A DNA stretch of 64,000 nt, from assembly GCA_032191425.1 (NCBI GenBank), contig CM063462.1, positions 24,215,186-24,279,185 on the forward strand, read 5' to 3'. Below are positions 49,748 through 61,242 of the stretch, one piece after another. Each line of letters starts with the position of its first letter. Within the stretch, counting starts at the first letter, position 1. Position numbers and translations under genes: made by a program. The stretch comes from Lymantria dispar. Its lineage: Eukaryota; Arthropoda; Insecta; Lepidoptera; Erebidae. The notes under the pieces were generated by a model. That model did no database searches. It was not told the origin of the DNA and worked only from the letters and a program-made list of their open reading frames with translations.

Positions 49748-50838
49748 ATGGCTGTTATATACACGTTTAATCTCTTATGGCCGGTTTCTGAGATCCTCAG
49801 TTAAACTGTCAATAGTTATTGGTTCAATAAAGTTAAGCGTAAGATAAACGCTCGATAACTTACGCCGCGTTTCTGAATACCCCACGTGCTGTCAAATAAC
49901 TATGAAACCGATAACTGGTTTCTAGATGGGGCTCTTAACAAGACTGAGTTTACAATTGATTTTTTCATTTTATTTCATCTTTATTACCAATATTATTAAT
50001 ATAAATAAGTTTAAGAAAGTAAATATGTGTATTAACAATGTTTTAATTATTAAATAAGTTAATTCATTACAACTCAACGGACGTATGAATGAGCGACAGC
50101 ATTGTCAAATCGTTACATTACAATAAAAAAATACTTTTTGTTTTGTTTGTGCATGCTGTTTTGTTTATGTCGTCAAAATGTCGTCCCGAATAACAACCTT
50201 TTTGGAAAGGAACTGTAGCGTGGAAACGAAAGGGAATAACAATTTGGTTCAACACGGATAAAGTGAATTTACTATTAGCAACAGGAGCGGGTGTGATGGA
50301 ATATTTCACAAAGATACACCACACTACCTTTGTGAAAGCGATACCTAGCTCACTTTAAATTCTTCATTTGTGACCATTCCGAATGTACCTATTTCTGCGA
50401 CTTGTTAGGTTTAAAGATATGGACATAATAAAAATAACCTCCAGAATTGCCGCATCAAACTCCGATGAACTATTGGTATTCATAAATATGTATAGCTATT
50501 ATTGACTAACATATTATTACAAAATGAAAATCCAAAAATAACCTAAACAAAAATCACAAAATGGTTTTAGGTTAGTTGTGTCAGAACTACAAACAATACT
50601 TATCGAATCGATAAACGCCCCTTTTTGGTCGGTTAAGTTAAACCAAGTTTAACTTTGGTTTGTCGTATGATGTTGTGTTCAGAAACGCAATTCGACAAGT
50701 TATTGAACCGATAGCGCTATCGAACGGTTAAACTCTGGTTAAAAGTACCTCAGAAACCGGCCATTAGTCGTCTTTTACGACACCTACAAGCAAGAAAGTG
50801 GGTGGGTTGCATTCTTACTCCGTCACCACACGGAAAAC
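49748..50838 (-). repeat. SINE-A 5' part split by the Harbinger-like element
   Basis: Parts 49748-49777 and 50764-50838 (TTAGTCGTCTTTTACGACAC ... ACTCCGTCACCACACGG). Confidence 0.75.
49778..50763. mobile_element. PIF/Harbinger-like non-autonomous element
   Basis: 986 bp. Ends TGGCCGGTTTCTGAG are inverted perfectly over 15 bp, with 3-bp TSD TTA. It interrupts a minus-strand SINE-A copy at ATCTC-TTA-GTCGTC, where other copies read ATCCCTTAGTCGTC. A 68-codon minus-strand frame at 50118-50324 shows no transposase motif. Confidence 0.82.
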
Positions 50839-50894
50839 GGGTTATATGGTTGGAATAATGTGACTATTCTCACAATATTGGTTGGTGAACTTTA

Positions 50895-51108
50895 ATATTG
50901 GGGGTGGGCTACGGTGAGCGCACCCGTCCGGGCGACAGAGGGGCGGCATAACCCACCCGTGGCACGTCGCCTTCGTCGTTGAACCGACCACGGGAGCAGG
51001 GTGACTTGTCATCAGTGGTCGACCCGACGGCATACCCCTTGAGGAGTACTTTCTCCTCGAACGACGTCCCTCCCCTCAGGGAGGACGTCAGTCTTTGTCG
51101 CGCGAATA
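50895..51108 (-). mobile_element. R1-type LINE 3' UTR fragment
   Basis: GGGTGGGCTACGGTGAGCGC ... AGGGAGGACGTCAGTC. Short possible duplication AATATTG at 50894 and 51105. Confidence 0.65.
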
Positions 51109-51291
51109 TTGTTTTCTCCTATGGATACGTCTTGGACCAAGAGTGTATGCTGATTGAGAATTAGAATAACAATTTGCCAAACAAGTCCTCGAAAACTTAA
51201 TAAATCTATTGTTTTAAAAAAAAAGATCGAGAATAGACCAATTGATACTTCACGTGATCATCAGCCTAGCCTATATTTCACAGAAAAGTTT

Positions 51292-51508
51292 TATTTTAAT
51301 AAGACAACACCCTGCACTAAGAAAATAATCCTTGTGTTGCGGGAGACTTTACAAACATATAATTAACTGATACAAATTACACCCAGGCTCAGAACAACAA
51401 TTTGTGGATCAAACAAAGTGTTGTCCCGCGTAGGATTCGAACCCGCGACACTGTACGGCACGTTCGGTGTACGGCGGCACGGTAGATCGATATGCCATCT
51501 GTGCAGTC
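51292..51508 (-). repeat. tRNA-derived SINE
   Basis: B box GGGTTCGAATCC is intact; the A region is disturbed by a CGGCACG duplication. Confidence 0.8.
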
Positions 51509-51545
51509 ACCTTACAACGTAGTAATATTGCCATAAATACCACAT

Positions 51546-51815
51546 ATACATCATCATCATCATCTTGCTCTTATCCCAATTACTTGGGGTCGACGCAATA
51601 TGTCATCTGTTTTGACATATTGCAAAAAGTTTCGGCAATGACTTTTATGACCGGCCGCATGCCTGACGTCAACCCTCCTTGGGAATGTAATCGTTGACCC
51701 AAATGGTACCAGATGGAGTTGGTCCGAGTCAATCTAGGGCTCTTAGTCGTCTTTTACGACACCCACGAGCAAAGCAAGGGTTGGTAGTATTCGAAGCCGC
51801 CACCACACAGCTAAA
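51546..51815 (-). repeat. SINE-C copy, complete
   Basis: CATCATCATCATCTTGCTCT ... GAAGCCGCCACCACAC; near-identical to the 62.1-kb copy. Confidence 0.78.
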
Positions 51816-51896
51816 ATACCACATATACATACGGGTAGACAATGATGCTGAAGAATCTGTTATGCTCTTTACCCCTTTTTCTTATATCCTATTTTG

Positions 51897-52235
51897 TATT
51901 CGTGTGGTGACGGAGTAAGAATAAAATTCATCACCCCCTATTATGACCCTGGATGTCAATAAAGACCACTAAAGAATATCAACAGATAACATCTAGGCAA
52001 GAAAATAATACTTGAAATAAACCCCTAAAGTAACAAGTCTGACCAGCGTGGTACACTAGGTCAATATCTCTCCCACAGAGGAGATCTACTATACCATGCT
52101 GGTCAGACGGATTTTATTTTGAGTTTTCCTTCTTTTACACAGGTGTTATTTGTGTATTATATGTACTCTATACCCACGGGCAATAAATTCAATAGGGTGG
52201 TGAATTGTATTCTTACTCCGTCGCCACATGGAAAA
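51897..52235. repeat. Two SINE-A copies facing each other
   Basis: 51897-52080 plus and 52086-52235 minus, each missing its 3' end. They form a loose inverted pair. Confidence 0.75.
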
Positions 52236-53100
52236 ATCTATAGAAAACAATATTTTGGTTTATGCCCGATTCAGTATCCGAACTAAGGTCTTCACAGTCG
52301 CAGTGGCGAACAGCCATTCGATCAATGAGGCAATTTTATAAATTATGCCAAACACATTGACAAACACAGTTAGAAACCATACTATTAAGATTTAGTAAAA
52401 AAGCTATTTGCCGCCATTACTGATTGCCTACTATTTATAAAAGCTCTCTTTAGAAATGGAAGATCATTATACGCCACCACTTCTTATTAGAAAGAGCATT
52501 CTTCAATCGTGTTTAATAGGTATGAGCCTTTTAAAACACCAACTAGAGTTTTTTTAAACAACCAATAAGAACAGAAATATAAACTGGATAAATGGGAGGC
52601 GTCATTATACAGACAGTTTTTGCGTGTGGCAACACTCATTACCTACACCATTTCCTCAAGCGCTTTCTTGAAGAAAATTAAAGAGTTGCCGCATTAATTC
52701 TATCCGTATGTCGCAACGTTTTTGTCTCGGTTACTAGGGTTATGGCGGGCCGCGTTTGGTTTTTATCTGTGTAGAGAGCTGCCGACGATCGCTTCCCAGA
52801 CTGCGCGTCGTGCAAAAACTCGCTCAGCGCCGCCACTACTGGAATCTACACAAAAACACTAACCCCGCTCAATAACTGACGACGACGATGAAATACTATG
52901 AGTTCCTTTCAGTTTTTACTCGTTCGTAAGCTTTTTCCGCGCGCAATTTGCATCGGACGTAAGCCGTCGCCATTTTATAGTTTTTCCCGCGCAAACGATT
53001 CGAAATGATGGTCGCGTTCCGAAAATTGCCGGTCTGATAAAAAGTTATCGATGAAATTCTTGTTTGCAGAATGAACGTTTATGTATAATGACATTTTTTA
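52236..53100. other. Repeat-poor stretch, candidate promoter or 5' exon region
   Basis: No repeat family of this window is recognisable. CCAAT near 52561 and TATAAA near 52578, then a CpG-containing stretch 52740-53030 (GCGCGTCGTGC, AAGCCGTCGCCATTTTATAG, CCCGCGCAAACGATTCG). Could be the start of a plus-strand gene running out of the window. No long ORF. Confidence 0.35.
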
Positions 53101-53264
53101 TAGATGCTTTTTGAACTTTTATATTGTAAATATTTAATTTTGTGTTACATTTCGAGGAAGCGTATAAAATGCGAAGAAAGTATTCCATGCAACATTAAAC
53201 ACTATTATTTTAGGGCGATACAGTCGCAATTGGACTGTATTTTGAATTTTAACTTATTTATTTG

Positions 53265-53400
53265 GGTTATCATATTCATTCGGGTTTTCCCCAATTTTTA
53301 TGGGCTTGGCATTGCAAGGTTTCTTGCTCTTAGAAGTCTAAAAAGGATCTTGTCTAAGTTTCATAACCAGCCGCCTCTTTGACGTCAACTCTCCTTGACT
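53265..53400 (-). repeat. SINE-C degraded copy
   Basis: TTTCATAACCAGCCGCCTCT TTGACGTCAACTCTCC block. Confidence 0.5.
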
Positions 53401-53476
53401 TATGACTTGACTGTGGTTACTATAGAACATTTTGACTGCTATATAGGTACGTACAATATTTCAATATTTTCAATAT

Positions 53477-54048
53477 TTTCCGTGTCGTGACAGAGTAAGA
53501 ATACCTACAACTCCCTATCTTGCCTATGGATGTCGTAAAAGACGACTATGAGATATAATATGCGCATACATAAGTCACATAACATCTGTGCAAGAGAAGG
53601 AAATCTTGAAATGAAACCCTATACCAACATATTTGGGCAGGCCAGCTGGAGAGGCCTCGGTACGGTGGAGTGGTTGGAGCGGACACACGGGGTGCATTCC
53701 TTTCGACTGGTTCAGGTGCTGACGGAGCACAGTTACTTCGCCAAGTACCTACACAAGATCGTCGAAGAGGTACCCGAAAGGGTATTCCGTCTGGCCGACC
53801 ACTGACGACAAATCACCCTGCTCCGGTGGTCGGCCTAACGACGAAGGCGACATGGTTACGGGTGGGTTATGGTCTCGCGCGCCGTCCTTTCGTCGCCCCG
53901 GACCGAATGGACCGCGTGTGCGCTTACCATAAAAAAAAATACCAACATGTTTGACCAGCATGGCATAGTAGCTCAAATTCCCTCTTACTGTGGAAGAGAC
54001 TCGATCCCAACAGTGGGACGTATGTGAGCTGCGATGATGATGATGACA
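53477..54048 (+). repeat. SINE-A copy split by an R1-type LINE
   Basis: Parts 53477-53635 and 53939-54048; tail GATGATGATGATG. Confidence 0.83.
53636..53938 (+). mobile_element. R1-type LINE 3' end, 15-bp TSD, inside SINE-A
   Basis: ATACCAACATATTTG (53621) / ATACCAACATGTTTG (53939); poly(A) at 53931. An internal deletion joins MEWLERTHGVHSFRLVQVLT coding sequence to the 3' UTR. Confidence 0.85.
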
Positions 54049-54118
54049 AACAATATTAGGATTGTTTCATCGCCGTTCTTTGCACAATTTTCCACAATGG
54101 ATTTCAAGTTTTTTAAGA

Positions 54119-54480
54119 CTAGCAAATGCCCGCGGTTTCGACCGCTTAGTCCTCGTTTCCGTAAGAATATTGGAATCAAATATAACCTAAGTTAGTCCTT
54201 ATATAGAATTGGTTGGTAAAATTGGTATTGGTAAAATATTATCAAAATCTCGGTTTAGAAGATTACCCGGCAATAAAAAATACTAATGCGATAAAATCCG
54301 TAGAAATCGGTTTTATTTATAATGATACCCACGTAAACATCAAAAATCATTAGATTATCCGGAACAAACAGGCAGGCAAAAAAAATAAAACAGGTTTTTA
54401 GGCATGGGTACTGTGCAAATAGCCGTCTGAGCATGAAAAAGACCTACTAATTTAACATTACAAACAGATTCAATTTTATT
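54119..54480 (-). mobile_element. Helitron remnant
   Basis: 3' end CTAG at 54119-54122 and GATTACCCGG...AACAAACAGGCAGGC internal sequence. The 5' end is degraded, and a repeat-Y-like piece (GCGATAAAATCCGTAG) lies inside. Confidence 0.5.
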
Positions 54481-54484
54481 TATA

Positions 54485-55090
54485 AGTGGAAAGCATTATG
54501 GACCACGAAACTTGGCCTCGTACATAAAAATGTTTAGTCAGCTATGTGCGGTATTAACAGCAAGTATGTAGAGAGGCGAGAGGCGGTCAGTGTGAGAAAA
54601 TACTTATTCGAGACTCTCTTTACTATAATATTAGGTGGGCATTAAGAATAGCGAAGTAGTAAGCGGAGCGGGTAGCGTTTAACGATGCTTGATAATAAAT
54701 CTAATTGGATTTGTTGAGTGGAATTATACTGATATTAAAGTCGCGAGTCTAATTAATACTTTAATTATTACATATTTCTTTAAAAAAGGACACACGTAAA
54801 TTGATGTAATAAAGCTATTTTTATGGATTTTATCGCATTTGTTTTTGATTTTTGCATGAATATCAGAAATCACGATTTCTTTTTCCAAGTTGCTGTAGGT
54901 ACTTTTTATTCTAGACGTGAATCTTCTGACAAGATCGTAAGGTGTGAGAAATGTTGGCTCAATAGGGGTCTATATATGGAAATTAAATATTTTGAGTTAA
55001 AAGAGATCAAACTTACATTTAAACTTAATCCCCAGTAATCACGAACCTGGTAATATCTGGTAATTATAAACTGGGTGATACGCTATATAT
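54485..55090. other. Stretch without gene
   Basis: A short repeat-Y-like TTATGGATTTTATCGCATTT at 54821. The 71-codon frame at 54823-55038 has no motif and is not supported as a gene. Confidence 0.45.
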
Positions 55091-55106
55091 GCTGTAATAA
55101 ATACTC

Positions 55107-55580
55107 TTTTTTTTGGGGCGGGCTGCGGTCGGCGACTCGGCGCGCTCCTCGCACCACTCCGTCCAGGGCGACAGAGAGGCGTAAGCAAGCAACACCCGCA
55201 ACCCACCCGAACACCATGTCGCCTTCGTCGTAGGGCCGACCACCGGAGCAGGGTTACTTGTCATCAGTGGTCGGCCCGACGGAATACCCCCTACTTGGGG
55301 TACCCTCCCATCGACCGACGTCCCCCCCTCGGGGAGGACGTCGGTCTTTCCTCACGCGAGATCACTGCCTCGCAGAAGGCTGCGACCGCGTCCCAAATCC
55401 TGATACTGCCGAGCATCTCCCTAGCGATGGTCGGAAGCGTCAGGTCGGCACCGATGACTGCGACGAGTTCACGACGCTGCTCTGCCCAAGTGGCACAGAC
55501 CTCGAGTGTATGCTGCGCCGTGTGCTCGTCGCATTCGCAGTGGTTGCAGGACGGTGTTCTCTCCCTCCTCCCTCTTAGCG
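55107..55580 (-). mobile_element. R1-type LINE, 5'-truncated, 13-bp TSD
   Basis: Target duplication GTAATAAATACTC (55094) / GTAATAAATACCC (55581); poly(A) as the T-run at 55107. Contains the C-terminal finger region and 3' UTR, with an internal deletion near 55350. Confidence 0.82.
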
Positions 55581-55737
55581 GTAATAAATACCCTAGCAGT
55601 CATACAGTCATATAACCAGAGATAGAATGCTTTAGAATTAGAATTAAGTACCTACTTATTTATATTTTCAAATTAAGATTTTATTTATGCTGTTATTTTT
55701 ATGTCCATGTATATTTTATGACACGAAGATAATTCAC

Positions 55738-55960
55738 GTTTCGACTTTCCCTTCTCTTGCATGGATGTTATGTGCATATTATATGCCTTAGTCGTATTTT
55801 ACGACATCTACGGGCAAGAGAGGGAATGGTGAATCATTTTCTTACTCCGTCACTACGCAGAAAAGCCAGCGTAGTATAATAGGTAAATTACCCTTCTATT
55901 AAGGAGGAGGTTCGAGGCTAGCAATGGAAAATATATGCGCTGAAATGACGATGATGATGA
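55738..55960. repeat. Two partial SINE-A pieces, head to head
   Basis: 55738-55862 minus (5' half), 55866-55960 plus (3' half). Confidence 0.65.
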
Positions 55961-56344
55961 CGTATTTATGTGTATACTTTGTAGGTATTCTCATTTCGTT
56001 TTCATTAATAAAAGTAAAAATCAGTCTGACTTTAAGAAGAAAGCAATTCAATGTGATAATTATTGGCCTCTCGATTTCATGCTGCCCGCTGTTTCTATGG
56101 CTTCACTTTTTCTGTAAATAATATCCGATCGACTCTTAAGGTAGTGTAGGTTTTTCTTTGAGTCGGTGAAAGGTTGTCGCCACACCAGATAGCTAGAAAT
56201 ATGTCGATATGATGATAAACTAACGGAACAGAACGCTGTGGGAAACCAATGTTACCAACTTTTTGTCAATACTTAAGCTATATGAAAAAAGTTGAACATA
56301 TGTTTTCCTGAATCACATAATAAATACGACGATAAAATATGTAT

Positions 56345-56560
56345 TCCATCTCAGACCACACAAGTCCCACTGTTGGGCTTGAGCCTCCTTCATAAGTCAA
56401 TTTACTTAATATTCTGCGCTGGTCAGACCTGTCGGCCTAGGGTTTTATGTTAAATTTTCTTTCTCTTGCATAGATCTTACCTGCATATTACATCCCTTCG
56501 TCGTCTTTTACGAGACCTACGGCATTGTATTCTTACTCTGTCACCACACAGAATAAATAA
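56345..56560 (-). repeat. SINE-A copy
   Basis: Nearly complete; part of the hairpin-side sequence is lost near 56520. Confidence 0.78.
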
Positions 56561-56569
56561 GTATTTATT

Positions 56570-56712
56570 ACTTTTTTATTTATAAGATAACACTGCGCAA
56601 TGGAAATAATCTTTATATTGCGGAGGACTTTAAAAATATACAATTAACACACATACAAATGACACTCAGACTTGGAACAACAAACTCTGGTAACTACTAC
56701 GCCCATCTACCA
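56570..56712 (-). repeat. tRNA-derived SINE, truncated
   Basis: AATAATCTTTATATTGCGGA ... CTGGTAACTACTACGCCCATC. Confidence 0.68.
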
Positions 56713-57282
56713 TCATCAGCTCAAATACGTCCCACTGCTCGGCCTTCTTCATAATAGGAGGGATTTTTTTATTTTTTGAGGGAGAGTTGCGGTCGGTGCG
56801 CTCCTCGCACCCTCCATCCGGGGCGACAGAGGGGCGTAAGCACGCACACCCGCAACCCACCCACAATGCACGTCGTCTTCGTCGTTGGGCCGACCACCGG
56901 AGCAGGGTTAATTGTCATCAGTGGTCGGCCCGACGGAATACCCCCTATTTGGGGTACCCTCCCATCGACCGACGTCCCCCCCCCCCCTCGAGGAGGACGT
57001 CGGTCTTTCCTCACACGGTCGGTCTCTCGGCGGGTGACGGACTAATTCCCCGGTCACGTCACCCGCGGCCTCGGCTAGGGCGGTATGAGGCGCAGGTGTT
57101 CGCGCCTACGCCGCCCCAGTCGCCGGCGGCGGAATAATAGGAGGGATAAGGTTCTATTTTGATTTTACTTTGTCTTGCATAGATGTTATATTATGTATAT
57201 TATAGTTCTTTAGTCGTCTTTTACGACATCCAAGGGCAAGATAATGGTAAATTGTATTCTTATTCTGTCACCACACAGATAT
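56712..57282 (-). repeat. SINE-A copy split by an R1-type LINE
   Basis: Parts 56712-56764 and 57134-57282. Confidence 0.8.
56765..57133 (-). mobile_element. R1-type LINE 3' end, 14-bp TSD, inside SINE-A
   Basis: ATAATAGGAGGGAT at 56751-56764 and 57134-57147. Poly(A) as T-rich 56765-56778. 3' UTR plus the last codons (RRRRLGR). Confidence 0.85.
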
Positions 57283-57351
57283 CAAAAATTACATTATAGT
57301 AACGTTTATAATTTAAGTTGAAAACAGGGGAATGATTAGCGTTGTGCTGCA

Positions 57352-57612
57352 TAGAAAATATCCGGGGCGACCAAAGGACGGCGTGCGAGCCCATAACCCA
57401 CCTCGTACCCACGTACCCACGTCGCCTTCATCGTTGGGCCGACCATCAGTGCCGAGTTCCTTGTCCTCAGTGGTCGGCCTGACGGAATACCCTTTCGGGT
57501 ACCCTCACCTCTCGACGTTCCTGTCCCGGGACGTCGGTCGCCGTCGCGCGGTCAGCCTCTCTGCGGGTGCCGGACTAAAGTCCCCGGTCCGGTCACCCGC
57601 GACCTCGGCTAG
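57352..57612 (-). mobile_element. R1-type LINE 3' UTR fragment
   Basis: GACCAAAGGACGGCGTGCGA ... TCACCCGCGACCTCGGCTAG. No clear duplication. Directly followed by a short LINE derivative. Confidence 0.7.
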
Positions 57613-57627
57613 GCTAAAACTAGGGTA

Positions 57628-57955
57628 GAATTTTTTTTTTCTATTGCTAACGATGGCAAACGAGCAAATAGTATATATGATCGTAAGTGTTGCTGCCGCT
57701 CATGGATCTTTGCTAGGCTGCTGCCTATCGCGAATGGAGCGTGAACGCGTGCAATGAGGCTCGCTGAAATTAAAGGCATCACCAAAACCCACAACACACA
57801 AACACCCTCAGAAAGTTGGGCTTTTTCGCTCACCGATCGAAGCGCAAGCAACATATTGCCACTAGACGTCGATTTTCTGCTCAGTATGGTACCCCGGATG
57901 GACCGGCCCGTGGCTGTTGACATACAACTGTCAACAGTGTGCTCCTACCACTAAT
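57628..57955 (-). mobile_element. Short LINE head-plus-tail derivative
   Basis: Same organisation as the 45.44-kb copy, including the poly(A) shown as a T-run at 57629. Slightly diverged. Confidence 0.75.
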
Positions 57956-58084
57956 TAGGTGGTATCTCTATCTGATGCCGGTAACCAACTAAACAGCAAG
58001 GTAAACAACTACATTCCCAGGTAAGGTTGACATCAGGAAGACGGCCGGTAATAAAACTATTGCCAATATCTTTTGCAATACATA

Positions 58085-58192
58085 CTAGTCCTTAGTCCGC
58101 CCGTGACCATGAACGCTGCAAAGTGTTCGAGACGTCGGGCAATCAAAAATCAAATACAAACGCGATAAAAGGCGTAAAGTAGTTTTATTTAC
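58085..58192. repeat. Repeat Y core, inverted
   Basis: GTCCGCCCGTGACCATGAAC ... GCGATAAAAGGCGTAAAGTA. Confidence 0.6.
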
Positions 58193-58275
58193 AATACGTA
58201 TAATGAAAGAACAGTACATATTGTGTCGACCTCGAGAAATTAGAACAAGAACAATGATTATGAAATAATAGGTCT

Positions 58276-59172
58276 TTTTTTTTTTTTTTTGGGTGGGCTA
58301 TGGTAAGCGCACGCGCGGTCCACTCCGTCCGGGACGATGAAAAGACAGCGTGCGGGCCCATAACCCACCCGTACCAACGTCACCTCGTTGTTGGGCCGAC
58401 CACCGGAGCAGATGTGACTTGTCGTCAGTGGTCGGCCCAACGGAATACCCTTTCGGGTAACCTCACCTCTCGACGTCCTGGGACGTCGGTCGCCGTCGCG
58501 CGGTCAGCCTCTCTGCGGGTGACGGACAATTCCCCGGTCCGATCACCCGCGGCCTCGGCTAGGGCGGCATTAGGCGCAGATACTCGCGCCTGCGCCGCCC
58601 GAGTCGCCGGCGGCGGAACGTGTCGCCGAATAGGAGCTCTACTCGCACACGATCCGCCGCCTCCTTCCGTGAGATTACGGCCTCACAGAAGGCGGCGACC
58701 GCGTCCCAGTTCCTGACGCTGACGAGCATCTCCCTGGCGATGGTCGGCAGCGCCAGGTCGGCACCGATAATTGCGACGAGTTCACGGCGATCCCTCCCAT
58801 GCAGCACACTCCTCGAGCGTGTGCTGCGCCGTGTCCTCGTCGCAACTGCAGTGGTGGCAGGACGGAGTGCTCTCCCTCCTGACAATCTTGTGCAGGTACT
58901 ACCCGAAGCAACCGTGCCCCGTCAGCACCTGCACCAATCGGAAGGAAAGCATCCCGTGCGTCCGCTCCAACCACTCCATCAGCACCGGCCGGAGGGCCTC
59001 GACGGTCCTGACACCGTACCGAGGACTCTCCAGCTGGACTGCCCAACGGGCAATGACTCCACGGCGGGCGTCGACCCGCCAGGCGGTGATCTCTTTGATG
59101 GAGACCATGCCGCCGCGGGCGCGCGTCTCCGACACTCGCCGATAAATTTCGGCGAGCATCTCCGCCTCCAGG
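58276..59172 (-). mobile_element. R1-type LINE, 5'-truncated, with perfect 15-bp TSD
   Basis: TSD TGAAATAATAGGTCT at 58261-58275 and 59173-59187; poly(A) visible as the T-run at 58276. Minus-strand coding pieces FHLEAEMLAEIYRRVSETRA, MEWLERTHGMLSFRLVQVLT, GHGCFG, VAIIGADLALPTIAREML, AFCEAVISRKEAADRVR and REYLRLMPP (end) are the C-terminus of R1-clade ORF2, broken by frameshifts. Confidence 0.88.
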
Positions 59173-59317
59173 TGAAATAATAGGTCTAATAAAACCCTAT
59201 AGATAAATACTAGTTTAACAAATAAGATTTGCAATAAATATAGGTATGTATTAAGCCAATGTGAACATACATCTCATTCTTGACGGGACTGTCCCTTTTT
59301 ACCTAGCCAAAACATTC

Positions 59318-59482
59318 TGCTCGTAGATGTCGTAAAAGACGACTAAGGTATACGCATACAATATCTATGCAAGAGAAGGCAAACTCCAAATAAAACGCTA
59401 TACCAACACGTCTGACCAGCGTGGTCAATTTCCCTCTCATTGTGAGGAGGCTTGGGCCTAATAGCAGAACGTAGGTTAGATG
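59318..59482 (+). repeat. SINE-A partial copy
   Basis: Head missing; from CTCGTAGATGTCGTAAAAGA on. Confidence 0.72.
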
Positions 59483-59544
59483 TCATTAAAACCTAAATGT
59501 ACCTTATTTACATAATAATTTCTGACATTTACGCCGGTATTACA

Positions 59545-59645
59545 CATAGTAAATAAAACTATTTTACGAATTTTATCGCGTTTGTATTTGATTTTTGATT
59601 GCCAGACGTTTCGAACACTTTACAGCATGGTCACGGGTGGACTAG
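59545..59645. repeat. Repeat Y core
   Basis: TTTTACGAATTTTATCGCGT ... GCATGGTCACGGGTGGACTA. Confidence 0.6.
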
Positions 59646-59977
59646 TCCTTAACGTGTTATTTACAATGTACCTAATTTGTTACCTCTCTGCCTAATTATT
59701 ATATTGGCCGAGATTTATGTGTGTTTCATGCATTTGCCACTTATTTCCATTGAAAGCGATTTTGATTACCAATTGCACGTGCAACGAAAGCTCTAAATAG
59801 AATGTATTTTACAACAAAATGACGATTTGATTCTATTAATCAAAGCATAATATTATATAGGCTTTCTCGTTAAATGCGCCCTGATAAAAATTGTTCAATT
59901 AGAACCAGTAGTTTCTGAGATACCGCGATCAACCAAACAAAGTCTTCAACTTTATATTAATAAAAGTACATAAATCA
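59646..59977. other. Stretch without gene
   Basis: Ends in a LINE/Helitron-like remnant (CAGTAGTTTCTGAGATACCG). Otherwise nothing recognisable. Confidence 0.45.
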
Positions 59978-60225
59978 TTCGTGTGGTGACAAAGTAAGAA
60001 TATTATTCACCACACCCTCTCTTGCCCACGGGTGTCATAAAAGACGATTCGGATATATGGTAAATTATTTCCCCTATACAAACATTAACAGTAGGTAACA
60101 TATGCTATACTACATTTCCATGGGAACAGGTCTACCTATGTAAATAACATCTATGCAAGAACAGAAAAACTCGACATAAAATTCTATGCCAACCCGTCGG
60201 ACCAGCGCGGTACAGTAGGTCAACT
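59978..60225 (+). repeat. SINE-A copy with ~70-bp internal insertion
   Basis: Head at 59978-60060; the body resumes at 60140 after unrelated sequence. Confidence 0.65.
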
Positions 60226-60337
60226 TCACCCCCATTCTCTCGGAGATCATGACGAGGTAGTTAAAAAAAGAATAACATCTAAGGTTTCAATTAAATGTTA
60301 TTTCAAATTATATCAATATTATTAATACATATTTTAT

Positions 60338-60598
60338 CCGTATGGTGAAGGAGTAAGAATACAATTCACTCCCTTTTTTGCCATGGATGACGGAAGTCCC
60401 GGCAGAGACGACTGAGGGATATAATATAAGGGATACAAAATAACAGCAAGAGAAGAAAAACTCGAAATAAAACCCTATACCTACCAACACATCTGACCAG
60501 CATGTTATAGTAGGTCAACTTTAGTCCCATTAGGAAGGACACTTGAATCCAGAAGTTGGACGTATATAAGACTAAATGACGATGATAATGACGTTTTT
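60338..60598 (+). repeat. SINE-A copy, diverged
   Basis: CCGTATGGTGAAGGAGTAAG head, GACGATGATAATGACG tail. Confidence 0.75.
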
Positions 60599-60938
60599 CA
60601 TATTCCCTTGATTTATTTATAAGTTCTTATTATTTTCTATTTCTGCGTTCCGTTTTTACAAAAGAAAATTATGGTCACGCTACATTAAGCCTATATTCAG
60701 AGGCTATTTAACCCGAAATATAGAATTTTTTACATCCACACCCGTATATTGTTGGCGGGTCGGTAGTTTTATGTGTTTTTTATACGTTTCCAAGAACGAA
60801 GCGCTTTCGCATCTCAACCGAATTAAGCTTTTGCAAAACTGATTATCATTTTTAATTTGATACCGACACGAACATGCCTCATTTTTTTTTTGTAAAAGGC
60901 AAAGTTAAGGAAACAGTAACATTGGTATTTGGTTTTTT

Positions 60939-61175
60939 TTTTCGTGCGACTGGAACGTGGATTTAGGTCGTCACCTGCCGAGAGGCTGACCGCGCGACGG
61001 TGACCGACGTCCCCGAGGGAGGACATCGTGAGGAGAGGATACCCTGCGGGGGCATTCCGTAGGGCCGACCACTGACGACGAAAGTGACGTGCTACGGGTA
61101 AGTCATAGAGCCGCGCGCTGCCTTCTGGCGTCCCGGACGGAACCGGGCGGCAGATGCGCTGACCATGGCTTAGAT
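60939..61175 (+). mobile_element. R1-type LINE 3' end, 13-bp TSD
   Basis: TATTTGGTTTTTT at 60926-60938 and 61176-61188. 3' UTR only, diverged. Confidence 0.72.
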
Positions 61176-61242
61176 TATTTGGTTTTTTGGATTTAGACTT
61201 TAAGAATTGGATAGATATCCTTAGAGGTTGCCTAATTAATGG

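Noticed and set aside
50118..50324. 68-codon minus-strand frame inside the Harbinger-like element
   Set aside because: No transposase or Myb-like motif; too short to support.
58300..59180. Plus-strand frames of 124-186 codons
   Set aside because: Antisense to an R1-type LINE bounded by a perfect target duplication.
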